A stretch of 53,882 bases of DNA from Cupriavidus pauculus. Lineage in GTDB: Bacteria > Pseudomonadota > Gammaproteobacteria > Burkholderiales > Burkholderiaceae. Below are positions 7,552 through 16,832 of this stretch, in pieces. The stretch lies in assembly GCF_008801835.1 (NCBI RefSeq), contig NZ_VZOW01000038.1:1-53882 (forward strand), written 5' to 3'. The notes beneath the pieces are model-generated. The model had not been told where the DNA came from and did no database searches. It saw nothing but the letters and a program-made list of their open reading frames with translations. How positions within the stretch are numbered: the first letter of the stretch is position 1; the number at the start of each line of letters is the position of its first letter. The position numbers and the translations under genes were made by a program.

Positions 7552-8442
7552 TTATCTGACGGTGACGCGGCAAGTGGCGTGCTCCGCGGCGCCCGCAGGC
7601 ACCCAGCGCAAGCCGTGGCCGTGGTGGATGGCGTTGGGCAGGCCGAGCCACGGTTCCACGCAGTAGAAGTCCGACGTCTCGCGCTCGGTCCACGTGGTCA
7701 CGGCGTACCACGGCACGGAGCCGTTGCCGCCGAGCGCGAAATCGATGGTGCGCGCAGGCATTTGCAGTGCGACGGGTCCGGTGCCGTTCAGCACGTGGAA
7801 GGTGTCCTGCAGGCGTGGGTCGCTGATCGAGTAGGCGCGTTCGCCGGGCTCGGCGGCGGTCAGACTGCCATCGGGCAGCTGTCTGACGCGCAACGTGGCG
7901 GGCAGTGTGATGCGGCTCTGCGCGCGCTGGTCATGGGGCAGGGCGAAATAGAAGTGATGGCCGGCGTAGTAAGGCAGGGGCGTATCGCCGGTATTGCGGA
8001 TGTGCAGTGTCACTTCGAAGCCGTCCGGTATCGCCCGATACGTTGCGGTGAATACAAACCCGAACGGATACGCCGCGTGTGTTGCCGGCGACGACCGCAG
8101 CGTCAGGCTGACCGTGGCCTGGGAAATGTCGGAAATGTCGAATGGCAGATCGCGGGCAAAACCATGCGGCGGCATATCGCGCACGACCCCTGCGCGGTCG
8201 CGCCACTTGCCGATTTGTCCGTCTACAAGGTGCCTGGCGATAAACGGAAACAGCAGCGGATTGCCGCCCCTGACCCGCGCGACGTTAGTCCAGTCGGCAT
8301 CGTCGGGCCAGTAGAGGATGTCCTGCCCGCGCCGCACCCACCGTACCAGCCGGCCGCCGTGCCCCGGTGCCAGCAGCAGATAATTGTCGTCGTCTCCAAT
8401 GCGGATCAGTTCCTGGTTCTGAAAGCGTTGTGTGGTCGTCAT
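7552..8442 (-). CDS. Aldose 1-epimerase family protein
   Basis: 296 residues from ATG 8442 (MTTTQRFQNQ); the frame is open upstream to 8916, but that extension has no family similarity. Features of the galactose-mutarotase beta-sandwich fold are visible: LLAPGHGGRLVRW near the N-terminus, GNPLLFPFIAR, PPHGFARDLPFDI (the HG pair), YYAGHHFYFALP with catalytic-type His, and a C-terminal FYCVEPWLGLPNAI, where family members carry the catalytic Glu. It probably interconverts alpha and beta anomers of a hexose or hexose phosphate in the cytoplasm; substrate unknown. Standard length for the YeaD/GalM group. Confidence 0.9.
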   Translation of the reverse strand: MTTTQRFQNQELIRIGDDDNYLLLAPGHGGRLVRWVRRGQDILYWPDDADWTNVARVRGGNPLLFPFIARHLVDGQIGKWRDRAGVVRDMPPHGFARDLPFDISDISQATVSLTLRSSPATHAAYPFGFVFTATYRAIPDGFEVTLHIRNTGDTPLPYYAGHHFYFALPHDQRAQSRITLPATLRVRQLPDGSLTAAEPGERAYSISDPRLQDTFHVLNGTGPVALQMPARTIDFALGGNGSVPWYAVTTWTERETSDFYCVEPWLGLPNAIHHGHGLRWVPAGAAEHATCRVTVR

Positions 8443-8685
8443 CGGCTCAAGGTTTGCAATCTCAGAAACCCGCAGCGTAGCGCAAGCGCGTGCCGCCACG
8501 ATGGGGCGACGCGCATCATTTCGGCGCCGGGTCTTGCGCGGTCGTCGTGCATGGACAAGCCGTGGAGGCGGCCGCGATGTCGCGCGCGCCACTTCATCCC
8601 CAAAATCGCCCGGCCTGAATGTTGCAGCGCAAGGGCGCCATGACCGTGCTCGTGGCCCATTCCCGTGCTGAACAAGGAGTGCTCC

Positions 8686-9171
8686 ATGTCGCAGCTGCCG
8701 CCGCTCCAGCCAGTGTCGCTGGCTTCCACCACACGCTTTTCCCATGTTCGCCCGTTCGACACCAAATTTGTCGACCAGGGTTTGCGCGACTTCTTTCTTT
8801 ACCGTGACCTGGGCATTGCCGACGCCACGCAAGGCAAGCTGCTGGTACAGCTCGTCAAGGCGAACCTCCCGCCGGAGCAGGGCACGGGTTGGCATCGTCA
8901 TGTGGCCGATTTCCATGTCGTGCTGATGCTAAAGGGCTGGGCGCGTTTCATGTACGAGGATCAGGAAACCCTGGTGGCCGAGGGTGATTGCGTGCATCAG
9001 CGTCCCGGCATCGTGCATTACCTGTTCGACTATTCGCCCGACATGGAGTACCTGGAGATCGTCGGGCCGGCCGACTTCAAGACGATCGATGCGCTCGCGC
9101 CGTGCGAGGTGCCGCCCGTCACGCCGTGGACAGAGACGCTGCCACAGTCCTGGCGCGACGCGGCGCTGTAG
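8686..9171 (+). CDS. Cupin domain protein
   Basis: 161 residues from ATG 8686, which has AAGGAG at 8674-8679; the ATG at 8665 is ignored. A single cupin barrel covers residues about 45-150. Cupin motif 1 is GTGWHRHVADFHVVLMLKG (HxH plus downstream residues), and motif 2 is GDCVHQRPGIVHYLFDYS. The His residues are suited to bind one metal ion, as in small dioxygenase-like or storage-type cupins. No partner is evident: neighbours are convergent or on the other strand. Exact reaction unknown. Confidence 0.85.
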   Translation: MSQLPPLQPVSLASTTRFSHVRPFDTKFVDQGLRDFFLYRDLGIADATQGKLLVQLVKANLPPEQGTGWHRHVADFHVVLMLKGWARFMYEDQETLVAEGDCVHQRPGIVHYLFDYSPDMEYLEIVGPADFKTIDALAPCEVPPVTPWTETLPQSWRDAAL

Positions 9172-9193
9172 TGCATCGTCGCGCACGCCGCGC

Positions 9194-10432
9194 TCATGCC
9201 CGCATGTCGTCGCTCATGTGGATCGTGTCCCGCACCAGCGGATAGACCTGGGATTCCCAGCGCTTGCCGTTGAATACGCCGTAGTGGCCGACGCCGGTCT
9301 GGATGTGGTGCATGCGCATATAGGGCCGCAGGCTTGCGCACAGGTCCTGCGCGGCCATGGTCTGGCCGATGGCGCAGATGTCGTCGCGTTCGCCTTCCAC
9401 GGTCAGCAATGCCGTACGGCGGATGGCGGCGGTGGTGACGCGCCGGCCGCCCACATCGAGCAGGCCCTGCGCCAGCAGGAAGCGCTGAAACACCAGGCTG
9501 ACCGTTTCGAGATAGAACTCGGCGGTCAAGTCCATGGTGGCGAAGTACTCGGTGTAGAACGATTGAATCGCGTCGGCCTTGTCGTGTTCGCCGCGTGCGC
9601 GCAAGTCGTACAGGTCGCGCAAGGCTTGCTCGTGGCGTTCGCGGTTCATGCTCATGAACGCAACCAGCTGCACGAAACCCGGATAAACGCGACGCAGGCC
9701 GCCGGCGAAGCGCAGCGGCACGTAGCCGATCAGGGTGTTTTCGAACCACTCGATCGGGCGGCTGGTCGCCAGTTCGTTGACCTTGGTCGGATTCACGCGC
9801 GCGTCGATCGGTCCCGCCATCAGCGTGAGGCTCGGCGGCTGCATCGGGTCGTTGTCCTCGGCCATCAGCGATACCGCCGCCAGCGCGGCGACCGTTGGCT
9901 GGCACACGGCCACCAGATGGGTATTGCCGCCCAGCGCATGCAGGAATGTGATCAGGTGCTGCACGTATTCGTCGAAGCCGAAGCGGCCGAATACCAGGGG
10001 AATGTCGCGCGGGTTGTGCCAGTCGGTAATGTAGACGTCATGATCGCGGAGCATCGTTTCCACGGTGCCGCGCAATAGCGTGGCGAAATGGCCGGACATC
10101 GGCGCCACCAGCAGCACGCGCGGCTGCTGCGGCATGCCTTCGCGCCGAAAGCGCAAGAGCGAGCAGAACGGCGTCCGCGTGATCACCTCTTCGACTACCG
10201 GCACGGCTGCGCCGTTGATTCGCACGCTGTCGATGCCGAATGGCGGGCGATAGTGGGTGAGCCGGGCCAGCGCCAGCACTTCGCAGCCGGCGCGCAGGCT
10301 CCGCAATGACTCACTCTGGTCGGCGCGCGGCACCATGCGCTGGAATGCATCGACCAGGGTGGCCGTAATGTCCGCCAGCGAGCACGCCGGCTGCATCATG
10401 TCCGCGTAGGTCTGGTAGGCCTGGTAGAGCAT
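9194..10432 (-). CDS. phaZ: Intracellular polyhydroxybutyrate depolymerase
   Basis: 412 residues from ATG 10432 (MLYQAYQTYADMMQP), close to the ~419 residues of Cupriavidus necator PhaZ1. It is an alpha/beta hydrolase that attacks native, amorphous PHB granules. The nucleophile is the cysteine 177 of VAVCQPTVAALAAV (Cys instead of Ser is typical of this family). The acid is in TVEGERDDICAIGQT and the histidine in GVGHYGVFNGKRW. DWHNPRDIPL and FGFDEYVQHL are further signatures. The gene belongs functionally with the acetoacetate-CoA ligase nearby. The 267 bp upstream (10433-10699) are shared with the divergent GST gene and hold its AGGAGG site. Confidence 0.93.
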   Translation of the reverse strand: MLYQAYQTYADMMQPACSLADITATLVDAFQRMVPRADQSESLRSLRAGCEVLALARLTHYRPPFGIDSVRINGAAVPVVEEVITRTPFCSLLRFRREGMPQQPRVLLVAPMSGHFATLLRGTVETMLRDHDVYITDWHNPRDIPLVFGRFGFDEYVQHLITFLHALGGNTHLVAVCQPTVAALAAVSLMAEDNDPMQPPSLTLMAGPIDARVNPTKVNELATSRPIEWFENTLIGYVPLRFAGGLRRVYPGFVQLVAFMSMNRERHEQALRDLYDLRARGEHDKADAIQSFYTEYFATMDLTAEFYLETVSLVFQRFLLAQGLLDVGGRRVTTAAIRRTALLTVEGERDDICAIGQTMAAQDLCASLRPYMRMHHIQTGVGHYGVFNGKRWESQVYPLVRDTIHMSDDMRA

Positions 10433-10699
10433 GGCTCGGTCCCCTCGCATATTCGAGCCCAGTAGCCGCAATATATATGCCATCGTCATGAAAGTTGGCA
10501 TGCGGCTTGCGCATTGCGTGGGCGGACACACGCAAACTGTGCAACGTGGCGTAGTCAGCGCGTGGCAAGCGGGCACGCGGCATCGCGCTGGTGCTGGCGT
10601 GCCGGTGCCACGCACCGCATGGGTGCGAACTGGTCAAACCGGTCCGCGCCGCCGATACTGCAAGCGAATGTCACGCTCCAGCGGAGCGGAGGAGGCACG

Positions 10700-11356
10700 A
10701 TGGCCAAGACCACTCTGACCATCAGCAGCAAGACGTATTCGTCGTGGTCATTGCGCGGGTGGCTGCTGGCGCGCTTTGCCGGTCTGGAATTCGAGGAAGT
10801 GCTGGTGCCGCCCGATGATCCGGCCGCACGCGCCGAAATTCTGCTGCTGTCGCCGTCGATCCTGGTGCCCTGCCTGCGGCATCAGGGCGTTACCGTGTGG
10901 GACACGCTGGCAATTGCCGAATTCCTCAACGAGATCCGGCCGAAGGCGAAATTGCTGCCCGACGACCTGGTGGCGCGCGCGCACTGCCGCGCCATCTGCG
11001 GTGAAATGCATTCCGGTTTTGCGGCCATGCGCGCAGCGTTGCCGATGAATCTCAAGGGACATTTTCCCGGGCTGAAGGTCTGGTCGCGCGCGCAGGCCGA
11101 CATCGATCGCATCACTGCCATCTGGAGCGATTGCCTGACGCGCTATGGCGGTCCATTCCTGTTCGGCAAGCATCGCACCATGGCCGACGCGATGTACGCG
11201 CCCGTGGTCACGCGCTTTGTCACCTACGGGGTCAAGCTCGATGCCCCGCTGGTGGAATTCTGCAAGACCATTCTTGCCATGCCCGAGATGCAGGAATGGA
11301 TTCACGCGGCGCGCGAGGAGCCCGACGAAATCAGCGAGCTCGACGTCGAGTTCTGA
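10700..11356 (+). CDS. Glutathione S-transferase family protein
   Basis: 218 residues from ATG 10700, preceded by AGGAGG (10690-10695). The N-terminal thioredoxin-like domain opens with TLTISSKTYSSWSLRGWLLA, with the serine of YSSWS in the usual GSH-activating position, and continues with SILVPCLRHQG (cis-Pro) and VWDTLAIAEFLNE (the glutathione-binding SNAIAxY-like helix). Residues about 90-210 are the all-helical C-terminal domain. Probably a cytoplasmic conjugating or isomerising enzyme of unknown substrate. Lies between phaZ and the acetoacetate-CoA ligase, both on the opposite strand. Confidence 0.9.
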   Translation: MAKTTLTISSKTYSSWSLRGWLLARFAGLEFEEVLVPPDDPAARAEILLLSPSILVPCLRHQGVTVWDTLAIAEFLNEIRPKAKLLPDDLVARAHCRAICGEMHSGFAAMRAALPMNLKGHFPGLKVWSRAQADIDRITAIWSDCLTRYGGPFLFGKHRTMADAMYAPVVTRFVTYGVKLDAPLVEFCKTILAMPEMQEWIHAAREEPDEISELDVEF

Positions 11357-11413
11357 TGGCAGAGAGGGCAGAGAGGCGAAAGCCGGCGCGTTTCGCCCTC
11401 GGCCGACGCAGCC

Positions 11414-13426
11414 TCACGCCACGCGCGGCTGACGCGCCAGATAATCGGCCGCGTAGGCGAAGTACCAGCCCAGGCAATCGGGGTTGGCCATCGCGTCCGG
11501 ATTGGCGATCTTGTCGGCCGAGTGGCCGAGCAGCAGCTTCTTGATCGGCACCTCCATCTTCTTGCCCGACAGCGTGCGCGGCACGGCTGGCGCCTGGACG
11601 ATGTCGTTCGGCACATGGCGCGACGACAACGCTGCGCGGATGCGAGCGCGCATCGTGTCGCGCAGGGCATCGTCGAGTTGCAACCCATCGCGCAGCACGA
11701 CGAACAGCGGCATGTACGACTCGCGTCCCAGGTATTCGAGATCGACCACCAGGCTGTCGAGCACCTCGGGCAATTCCTCGACCACGCGATACAGCTCGCT
11801 GGTGCCCATGCGGATGCCATGGCGATTGATCGTCGCATCGGAGCGGCCGTAGATGGTGGCGCCGCCGCGCGCCGAAATACGTATCCAGTCGCCGTGCCGC
11901 CAGGCGTTCGGATAGGTGTCGAAATAGCTGTCGCGATAGCGTTTGCCGTCGGCATCGCCCCACAGGAACAGCGGCATCGAAGGCATGGGCTGCGTGCACA
12001 CCAGCTCGCCGACTTCGTCGATCAGCGCGCGGCCGCTGTCGTCGAAGGCTTCGACCTTTGCGCCCAGGCACCGGCATTGCATCTCGCCGGCGTATACCGG
12101 CAGCAGCGGGCATCCCGCCACGAACGACCCCGCGAAGTCGGTCCCGCCCGACATTGGCGCGAGCCAGACGTCTTTACGGACATGCGCGTAGATCCACGCG
12201 TAGGCCTCTTCGGGCAACGGCGAGCCGGTGGAGCCGATGCCGCGCAGGCGCGACACGTCGGCGATCCGCGCCGGTTCGATCCCGGCTTTCATGCAACCGG
12301 TGAAGAATGCTGCGCCCGCGCCGAACATCGTCACCCGGGCATCGTCGACGAATCGCCATAGCACGCCGGCGTCGGGCCAGGCCGGGTTGCCGTCATAGAG
12401 CGCGATCGTGGTGCCCAGCAGCAGCCCCGCGATTTGCGCGTTCCACATGATCCAGCCGCTGCTGCTGTACCAGTGGAACACGTCGTCGGGGCCCAGATTG
12501 TTGTGGAACGCCATGAGCTTGAGCTGCTCGATCACGATGCCGCCATGGCCGTGCACGATGGGTTTGGGCATGCCCGTGGTGCCGGACGAGTAGACGATCC
12601 ACAGCGGATGGTCGAACGGCACCGGGTCGATCTGCAGCGGGACGTCGTGGGCGAGCACATCGGCCCAGCCGTGGCGCCGCACGCGGCTGCCAGTATCGAC
12701 GTGGCTGCCGATGGACGGCACGATGACGATATCGGTCAGCGAAGGCAGCGCCGCGACGAGATCGGCCAGCACCGGGGCGCGGTCGTAGGCCTTGCCGCCG
12801 TAGCGATAGCCATCGACGGCGATCAGCACCTTGGGTTCGATCTGACGAAAGCGATCGATGACCGCCACCTGACCCATGTCGGGCGCGCAGCCGGACCACA
12901 CCGCGCCGATGCTCGCGGCGGCCAGGAACGCCACGACCGTGGCGGGAATATTGGGCAGGTAGCCCGCCACGCGATCGCCGCGCGCCACGCCCATCTGACG
13001 CAGCGCGTGCGCCATCGACGCCACCTGCTTTTCGAGCGTCTCCCAGCTGATATCGGCAAGTTCCACGGCCTCGCCCGCGTGGCGGATCGCGGTGCGGCGC
13101 CGCTGCGCGCCGCTGCCGGCGTGGCGGAAGACCTGCTGGACGTAGTTCAGTGTCGCGCCGTCGAACCAGCGTGCGCCGGGCATGATGCGACGATCGAGGA
13201 CGCTGCGGGCCGGTGTGTCGAAGCGGACGTCGAAATAATCGACGACGTTCTGCCAGAACGCTTCAAGGTCGGTGACGGACCAGTTCCACAGGCTGGCGTA
13301 GTCGGGGAAATCGAGCGAGCGCTCGCGGCGCAGCCACGCCATGAACGCGGCGATCCGGCTGCTGTCGGCAAAGGCGGCCGACGGCGTCCACATCGGCGCG
13401 CCGCCGGTTGCTGGTGCAACGGTCAT
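11414..13426 (-). CDS. Acetoacetate-CoA ligase (acetoacetyl-CoA synthetase)
   Basis: 670 residues, the usual length for this ANL-superfamily adenylating enzyme. It activates acetoacetate with ATP and CoA to acetoacetyl-CoA. The N-terminal ARWFDGATLNYVQQVFRH segment, P-loop-like core VYSSGTTGMPKPIVHG, MSGGTDFAGSF, AWRHGDWIRISARGGATIYGRSDATINRHG hinge region (split here by family convention at the Asp) and a C-terminal lysine region TLSGKKMEVPIKKLL are all in order. In a PHB-producing organism it recycles acetoacetate formed from 3-hydroxybutyrate, which matches the nearby depolymerase. ATG 13426 is preceded by GGAGG on the minus strand (cggaggaga). Acetyl-CoA synthetase is less likely, given the length and motifs. 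Confidence 0.92.
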   Translation of the reverse strand: MTVAPATGGAPMWTPSAAFADSSRIAAFMAWLRRERSLDFPDYASLWNWSVTDLEAFWQNVVDYFDVRFDTPARSVLDRRIMPGARWFDGATLNYVQQVFRHAGSGAQRRRTAIRHAGEAVELADISWETLEKQVASMAHALRQMGVARGDRVAGYLPNIPATVVAFLAAASIGAVWSGCAPDMGQVAVIDRFRQIEPKVLIAVDGYRYGGKAYDRAPVLADLVAALPSLTDIVIVPSIGSHVDTGSRVRRHGWADVLAHDVPLQIDPVPFDHPLWIVYSSGTTGMPKPIVHGHGGIVIEQLKLMAFHNNLGPDDVFHWYSSSGWIMWNAQIAGLLLGTTIALYDGNPAWPDAGVLWRFVDDARVTMFGAGAAFFTGCMKAGIEPARIADVSRLRGIGSTGSPLPEEAYAWIYAHVRKDVWLAPMSGGTDFAGSFVAGCPLLPVYAGEMQCRCLGAKVEAFDDSGRALIDEVGELVCTQPMPSMPLFLWGDADGKRYRDSYFDTYPNAWRHGDWIRISARGGATIYGRSDATINRHGIRMGTSELYRVVEELPEVLDSLVVDLEYLGRESYMPLFVVLRDGLQLDDALRDTMRARIRAALSSRHVPNDIVQAPAVPRTLSGKKMEVPIKKLLLGHSADKIANPDAMANPDCLGWYFAYAADYLARQPRVA

Positions 13427-13501
13427 CTTGTCTCCTCCGCGGCCCGTCTGCGCGGGCCATGAGAGTGATGGGAAGTCCGCAGATGATAGCGGAGCGCCGC
13501 T

Positions 13502-15019
13502 TTACTTGCCGGCTTCGAACAGCGATCCCCAGATTTCGTCGACGCGGGCCTTGACGGCCGGGTCCATGCGGATCGGCGTGCCCCATTCGCGGGTGGTTTC
13601 GCCGGGCCACTTGTCGGTCGCATCGATGCCCATCTTCGACCCCAGCCCCGACACCGGCGAGGCAAAGTCGAGATAGTCGATCGGGGTGTTGTCGACCATC
13701 ACCGTGTCGCGGCTGGGATCGACGCGCGTCGTAATGGCCCAGATCACTTCCTTCCAGTCGCGCACGTCGATGTCGTCGTCCACGACGATGATGAACTTGG
13801 TGTACATGAACTGGCGCAGGAAACTCCAGACGCCAAACATCACGCGCTTGGCATGGCCGGCGTACTGCTTCTTCATGCGCACCACGGCCATCCGATAGCT
13901 GCATCCTTCGGGCGGCAGATAGAAATCGGTGATTTCCGGAAACTGCTTCTGCAGCAGCGGCACGAACACCTCGTTCAGCGCCACGCCGAGCACCGCCGGC
14001 TCGTCGGGCGGCTTGCCGGTGTAGGTAGAGTGGTAGATCGGATCGCGGCGCATGGTGATGCGCTCGATCGTGAAGACCGGAAACCAGTCCTGCTCGTTGT
14101 AATAGCCGGTGTGATCGCCATACGGACCTTCCAGCGCGTGTTGGTAGCCGGACGGATGGTCGGGATCAGGCTGGATGTGGCCTTCGAGAACGAACTCGGC
14201 CGAGGCCGGCACCGACAGTTCGGACAACGTTGGCGTGAGGCAGCCGGCCAAAGCCGTGCGGCTGCCGCGCAGCAGTCCGGCGAACTGATATTCGGACAGC
14301 GTATCGGGCACGGGCGTGACCGCGCCGAGGATGGTGGCGGGATCGGCGCCCAGCGCCACGGCGATCGGAAACGGCTTGCCTGGATTGGCCAGCGCGTGCT
14401 CGCGAAAATCGAGCGCGCCGCCGCGGTGCGCCAGCCAGCGCATGATGACCTGGTTGCGGCTGATCACCTGCTGCCGGTAAATGCCGAGGTTCTGCCGTTT
14501 CTTGTGCGGCCCCTTGGTGACCACCAGGCCCCAGGTGATCAGCGGTGCGGCGTCGCCGGGCCAGCAGGTCTGGATCGGCAGGCGGCCCAGGTCGACATCG
14601 TTGCCTTCCCAGACGATCTCCTGGCACGGCGGGCTGCTGACACGCTTGGGCGCCATGTCCCAGACCGATTTGGCCAGTGTGAACAGCTTGCCCGCCTCGC
14701 GCAGCCCGCGCGGCGGCTCGGGTTCCTTGAGCGCCGAAAGCACGCGGCCGATGTCGCGCAGGTCTTCCAGCGAGGAGGCGCCCATGCCTTGCGCCACCCT
14801 CTGTGTTGCGCCGAACAGATTTGCCAGAACCGGCACTTTATATATATCGCCATTGTCGTGGCGCGGCCGTTCGAACAGCACGGCGGGGCCTTCGTCGCGC
14901 AGCAGGCGGTCGCAAATCTCGGTCATCTCGAGGTTGGGCGACACGGCGGCGCTCACGCGTTTGAGATCGCCGCGCTGCTCGAGTTGACTGATGAAATCGC
15001 GCAAGTCTTTGTATTGCAT
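13502..15019 (-). CDS. ubiD: 4-hydroxy-3-polyprenylbenzoate decarboxylase UbiD
   Basis: 505 residues from ATG 15019 (MQYKDLRDFISQLEQRGDLK, the classic UbiD start). Prenylated-FMN-dependent decarboxylase of ubiquinone synthesis. Family hallmarks include KGPHKKRQNLGIYRQQ, a substrate/cofactor region with GALDFREHALANPG, EFVLEGHIQPD, the HTGYYNEQDWFPVF stretch and YHSTYTGKPPDEPAVLG. The C-terminal part with KFIIVVDDDIDVRDWKEVIW is also typical. Monocistronic in appearance; it needs UbiX for its cofactor, not seen in this window. Confidence 0.95.
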   Translation of the reverse strand: MQYKDLRDFISQLEQRGDLKRVSAAVSPNLEMTEICDRLLRDEGPAVLFERPRHDNGDIYKVPVLANLFGATQRVAQGMGASSLEDLRDIGRVLSALKEPEPPRGLREAGKLFTLAKSVWDMAPKRVSSPPCQEIVWEGNDVDLGRLPIQTCWPGDAAPLITWGLVVTKGPHKKRQNLGIYRQQVISRNQVIMRWLAHRGGALDFREHALANPGKPFPIAVALGADPATILGAVTPVPDTLSEYQFAGLLRGSRTALAGCLTPTLSELSVPASAEFVLEGHIQPDPDHPSGYQHALEGPYGDHTGYYNEQDWFPVFTIERITMRRDPIYHSTYTGKPPDEPAVLGVALNEVFVPLLQKQFPEITDFYLPPEGCSYRMAVVRMKKQYAGHAKRVMFGVWSFLRQFMYTKFIIVVDDDIDVRDWKEVIWAITTRVDPSRDTVMVDNTPIDYLDFASPVSGLGSKMGIDATDKWPGETTREWGTPIRMDPAVKARVDEIWGSLFEAGK

Positions 15020-15661
15020 GGTGAATTCGGTTCGGAATGCGGCGTCGCGCCAATCCGGCGGGACGGCGGCGGAGTGTGTGACGATACACACGCCACCTCA
15101 ATGGCGCAAAAAAATCGCGTGCGGGATGGTGACGAAATTGTAAGTAAATTGCGAGATCACGGGATCGGATCGATGGCCGTGAGGCTAGGTGGGGCTTGCG
15201 ATTCGAGGTCGTACGACAAGCCCCCGACGTCGTAAAAAGCGTTGTTACATATTTCTGAAAGTAGTGATTATTTGTTTTCTTATGCTTGACGGGTTATAAA
15301 AGCGTTCCTACAATCCGGTCTGCTCTGTGAAGTGTTGCGTCGCAACATAGCTTCGTGCCCGATGTCAAGAGGGTGAAGCGAAAAAAGCGACGTCAGCAAA
15401 CTTCCATTCGATTGTCACCAAGCGGTGCCCGGCAGGCGCCCGGTGCGCAGTCACCTGGCGGGATGCCAGGGTCGTAGAGTCTTAAGTGGCAGGGTGCGGC
15501 TCCCCAAGCTCGTACCCTGTTTCTCGTTGGGCGCATGGGGAGCGCCCGCCAACAGATGCTGGACACCCCTGCTAGGTGGCGCAGCATCCTTACTTGAGTA
15601 CGTTGAGATCGGGCACGCGCTGTATTGTGGCGCGCGCAGCGGGCAGCGGATGGAGGTAAGC
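15020..15661. other. Intergenic region between ubiD and the lytic transglycosylase
   Basis: 642 bp without a supported gene. It holds the divergent upstream regions of ubiD and the transglycosylase gene, with a near-consensus sigma-70 promoter at 15286-15314. The 350-bp stretch between that promoter and the start codon (15315-15661) is a long leader for a simple gene. It could carry a structured 5' UTR, but I recognise no riboswitch family. Confidence 0.55.
15286..15314 (+). promoter_or_regulatory. Near-consensus sigma-70 promoter
   Basis: -35 TTGACG (15286-15291), 17-bp spacer, -10 TACAAT (15309-15314). It sits in a locally A+T-rich stretch and points towards the lytic transglycosylase gene, 347 bp downstream, implying a long 5' leader or an unannotated small RNA. 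Confidence 0.7.
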
Positions 15662-16729
15662 ATGAGCGGTTGGAAAACCCTTCATCTTCCCGGCATCGGG
15701 CGGGCATTGCAGGTCCGCTTCAGACAGCCGGTTCCCGGTGTGAGCCGCGCACTTCAGGTGCGACTGGCCCATCCGGTGGCAGGTCGCGCCTTGTTGCGCG
15801 GCGGCCGAACAACCTTGAAGTACGCCCTGAACAGTCTCGGGGTGCTTTCCGTGGCTGCCGCAGTCACGTTGACCGTGAGCCAGCAATGGCGGACGTCCCT
15901 CGCCGGTGCGCTGGCGGGCAAGGAAGCGCCTGCCGTGCTGGTGGACGCCGCCGTCAGCCAGGCGCCAGCGCAGGTCACCGTGCCGGCGATGTCGGCCGAT
16001 GTGGCCGCTGCCCGCCTGGTAGTCGCAGGCACTGGCGTGAAGGGCTTGCCGACGGTGTCGGGCGTGGACGAATGGAGCCAGACCGCTGCAGGCAAGGTTC
16101 CGTCGGTGGCCCATCTGGCTGCGCAGATCCCGCTGCAGCGCGTGGCGTTGGATGCGCGCAGCAGCTCGGCATTGGGCTCTGCCCGTGAGCAGGCCGCCGT
16201 GGCCGACTACATCGCCCGCAAGTACCGCGTGGCAACGCAGGCGACCGCGCAACTGGTGAAGGCCGCCTACATGACCGGGCGCGAAGTCGGGATCGATCCG
16301 CTGCTGATCCTGGGAGTGATCGCAATCGAGTCCAGCTTCAATCCGTACGCCGAAAGCGGCGTCGGTGCGCAGGGCCTGATGCAGGTCATGACCAAGGTCC
16401 ACCAGGACAAGTACGAAGCCGTGGGCGGCGTGGCCGCCGCGCTGAATCCGTACGCCAACATCAAGATCGGCGCGCTGGTGCTCAAGGATTGCATCGCCCG
16501 CGCCGGTTCGATTGAAGGCGGGCTGAAGTACTACGTCGGCGCCACGACCAACACCGACGGTGGCTATGGTGCCAAGGTTCTGGCCGAACGCGCTCGACTG
16601 CGCGCGCTGTTGGGATTGCCCACCACCGAAGCCGCCAAGGCGTCGGCCGATGCCAAGACGCAGGCCGAGCATCATCAGAATGGCGGCGAAAAGCTCGAGG
16701 CCGCCGGCAATACCGCCCAGGCCGCCTGA
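15662..16729 (+). CDS. Membrane-anchored lytic transglycosylase
   Basis: 355 residues from ATG 15662, with GGAGGTAAG just upstream (15652-15660); the frame is open back to 15425, but that extension has no merit. An Arg-rich N-terminus of about 50 residues contains a tandem motif (RALQVRFRQPVPG then RALQVRLAHPVAG). One TM helix follows at about 55-72, then a linker and a C-terminal SLT domain (about 190-340). Glu223 in AIESSFNPYA is the catalytic acid, followed by GAQGLMQVM and NPYANIKIGALVL. It should cleave murein glycan strands to 1,6-anhydro ends on the periplasmic side. Family members of this type are common in Cupriavidus/Ralstonia. Confidence 0.88.
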   Translation: MSGWKTLHLPGIGRALQVRFRQPVPGVSRALQVRLAHPVAGRALLRGGRTTLKYALNSLGVLSVAAAVTLTVSQQWRTSLAGALAGKEAPAVLVDAAVSQAPAQVTVPAMSADVAAARLVVAGTGVKGLPTVSGVDEWSQTAAGKVPSVAHLAAQIPLQRVALDARSSSALGSAREQAAVADYIARKYRVATQATAQLVKAAYMTGREVGIDPLLILGVIAIESSFNPYAESGVGAQGLMQVMTKVHQDKYEAVGGVAAALNPYANIKIGALVLKDCIARAGSIEGGLKYYVGATTNTDGGYGAKVLAERARLRALLGLPTTEAAKASADAKTQAEHHQNGGEKLEAAGNTAQAA

Positions 16730-16785
16730 TCGTCGGCCGGACGCTCCGGCGTCCTGCGCTGCGGCTGGTCCGCGTCGCAAAAAAG

Positions 16786-16813
16786 AATGGCACCCCGCGG
16801 GGTGCCATTTTCA
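16786..16813. terminator. Bidirectional intrinsic terminator
   Basis: A perfect 24-bp palindrome with arms AATGGCACCCCG (16786-16797) and CGGGGTGCCATT (16798-16809), flanked by A-run (16779-16784) and T-run (16808-16811). It serves the converging transglycosylase (plus) and aminotransferase (minus) genes. Confidence 0.85.
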
Positions 16814-16832
16814 TTGCTTCGGGCTGTCCGAC

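Noticed and set aside
8446..8916. N-terminal extension of the aldose epimerase frame
   Set aside because: No family similarity beyond ATG 8442, and it overlaps the cupin gene on the other strand.
9030..9905. Large minus-strand frames inside phaZ and cupin genes
   Set aside because: Shadows of GC-rich genes in other frames; Arg/Ala-rich with no motifs.
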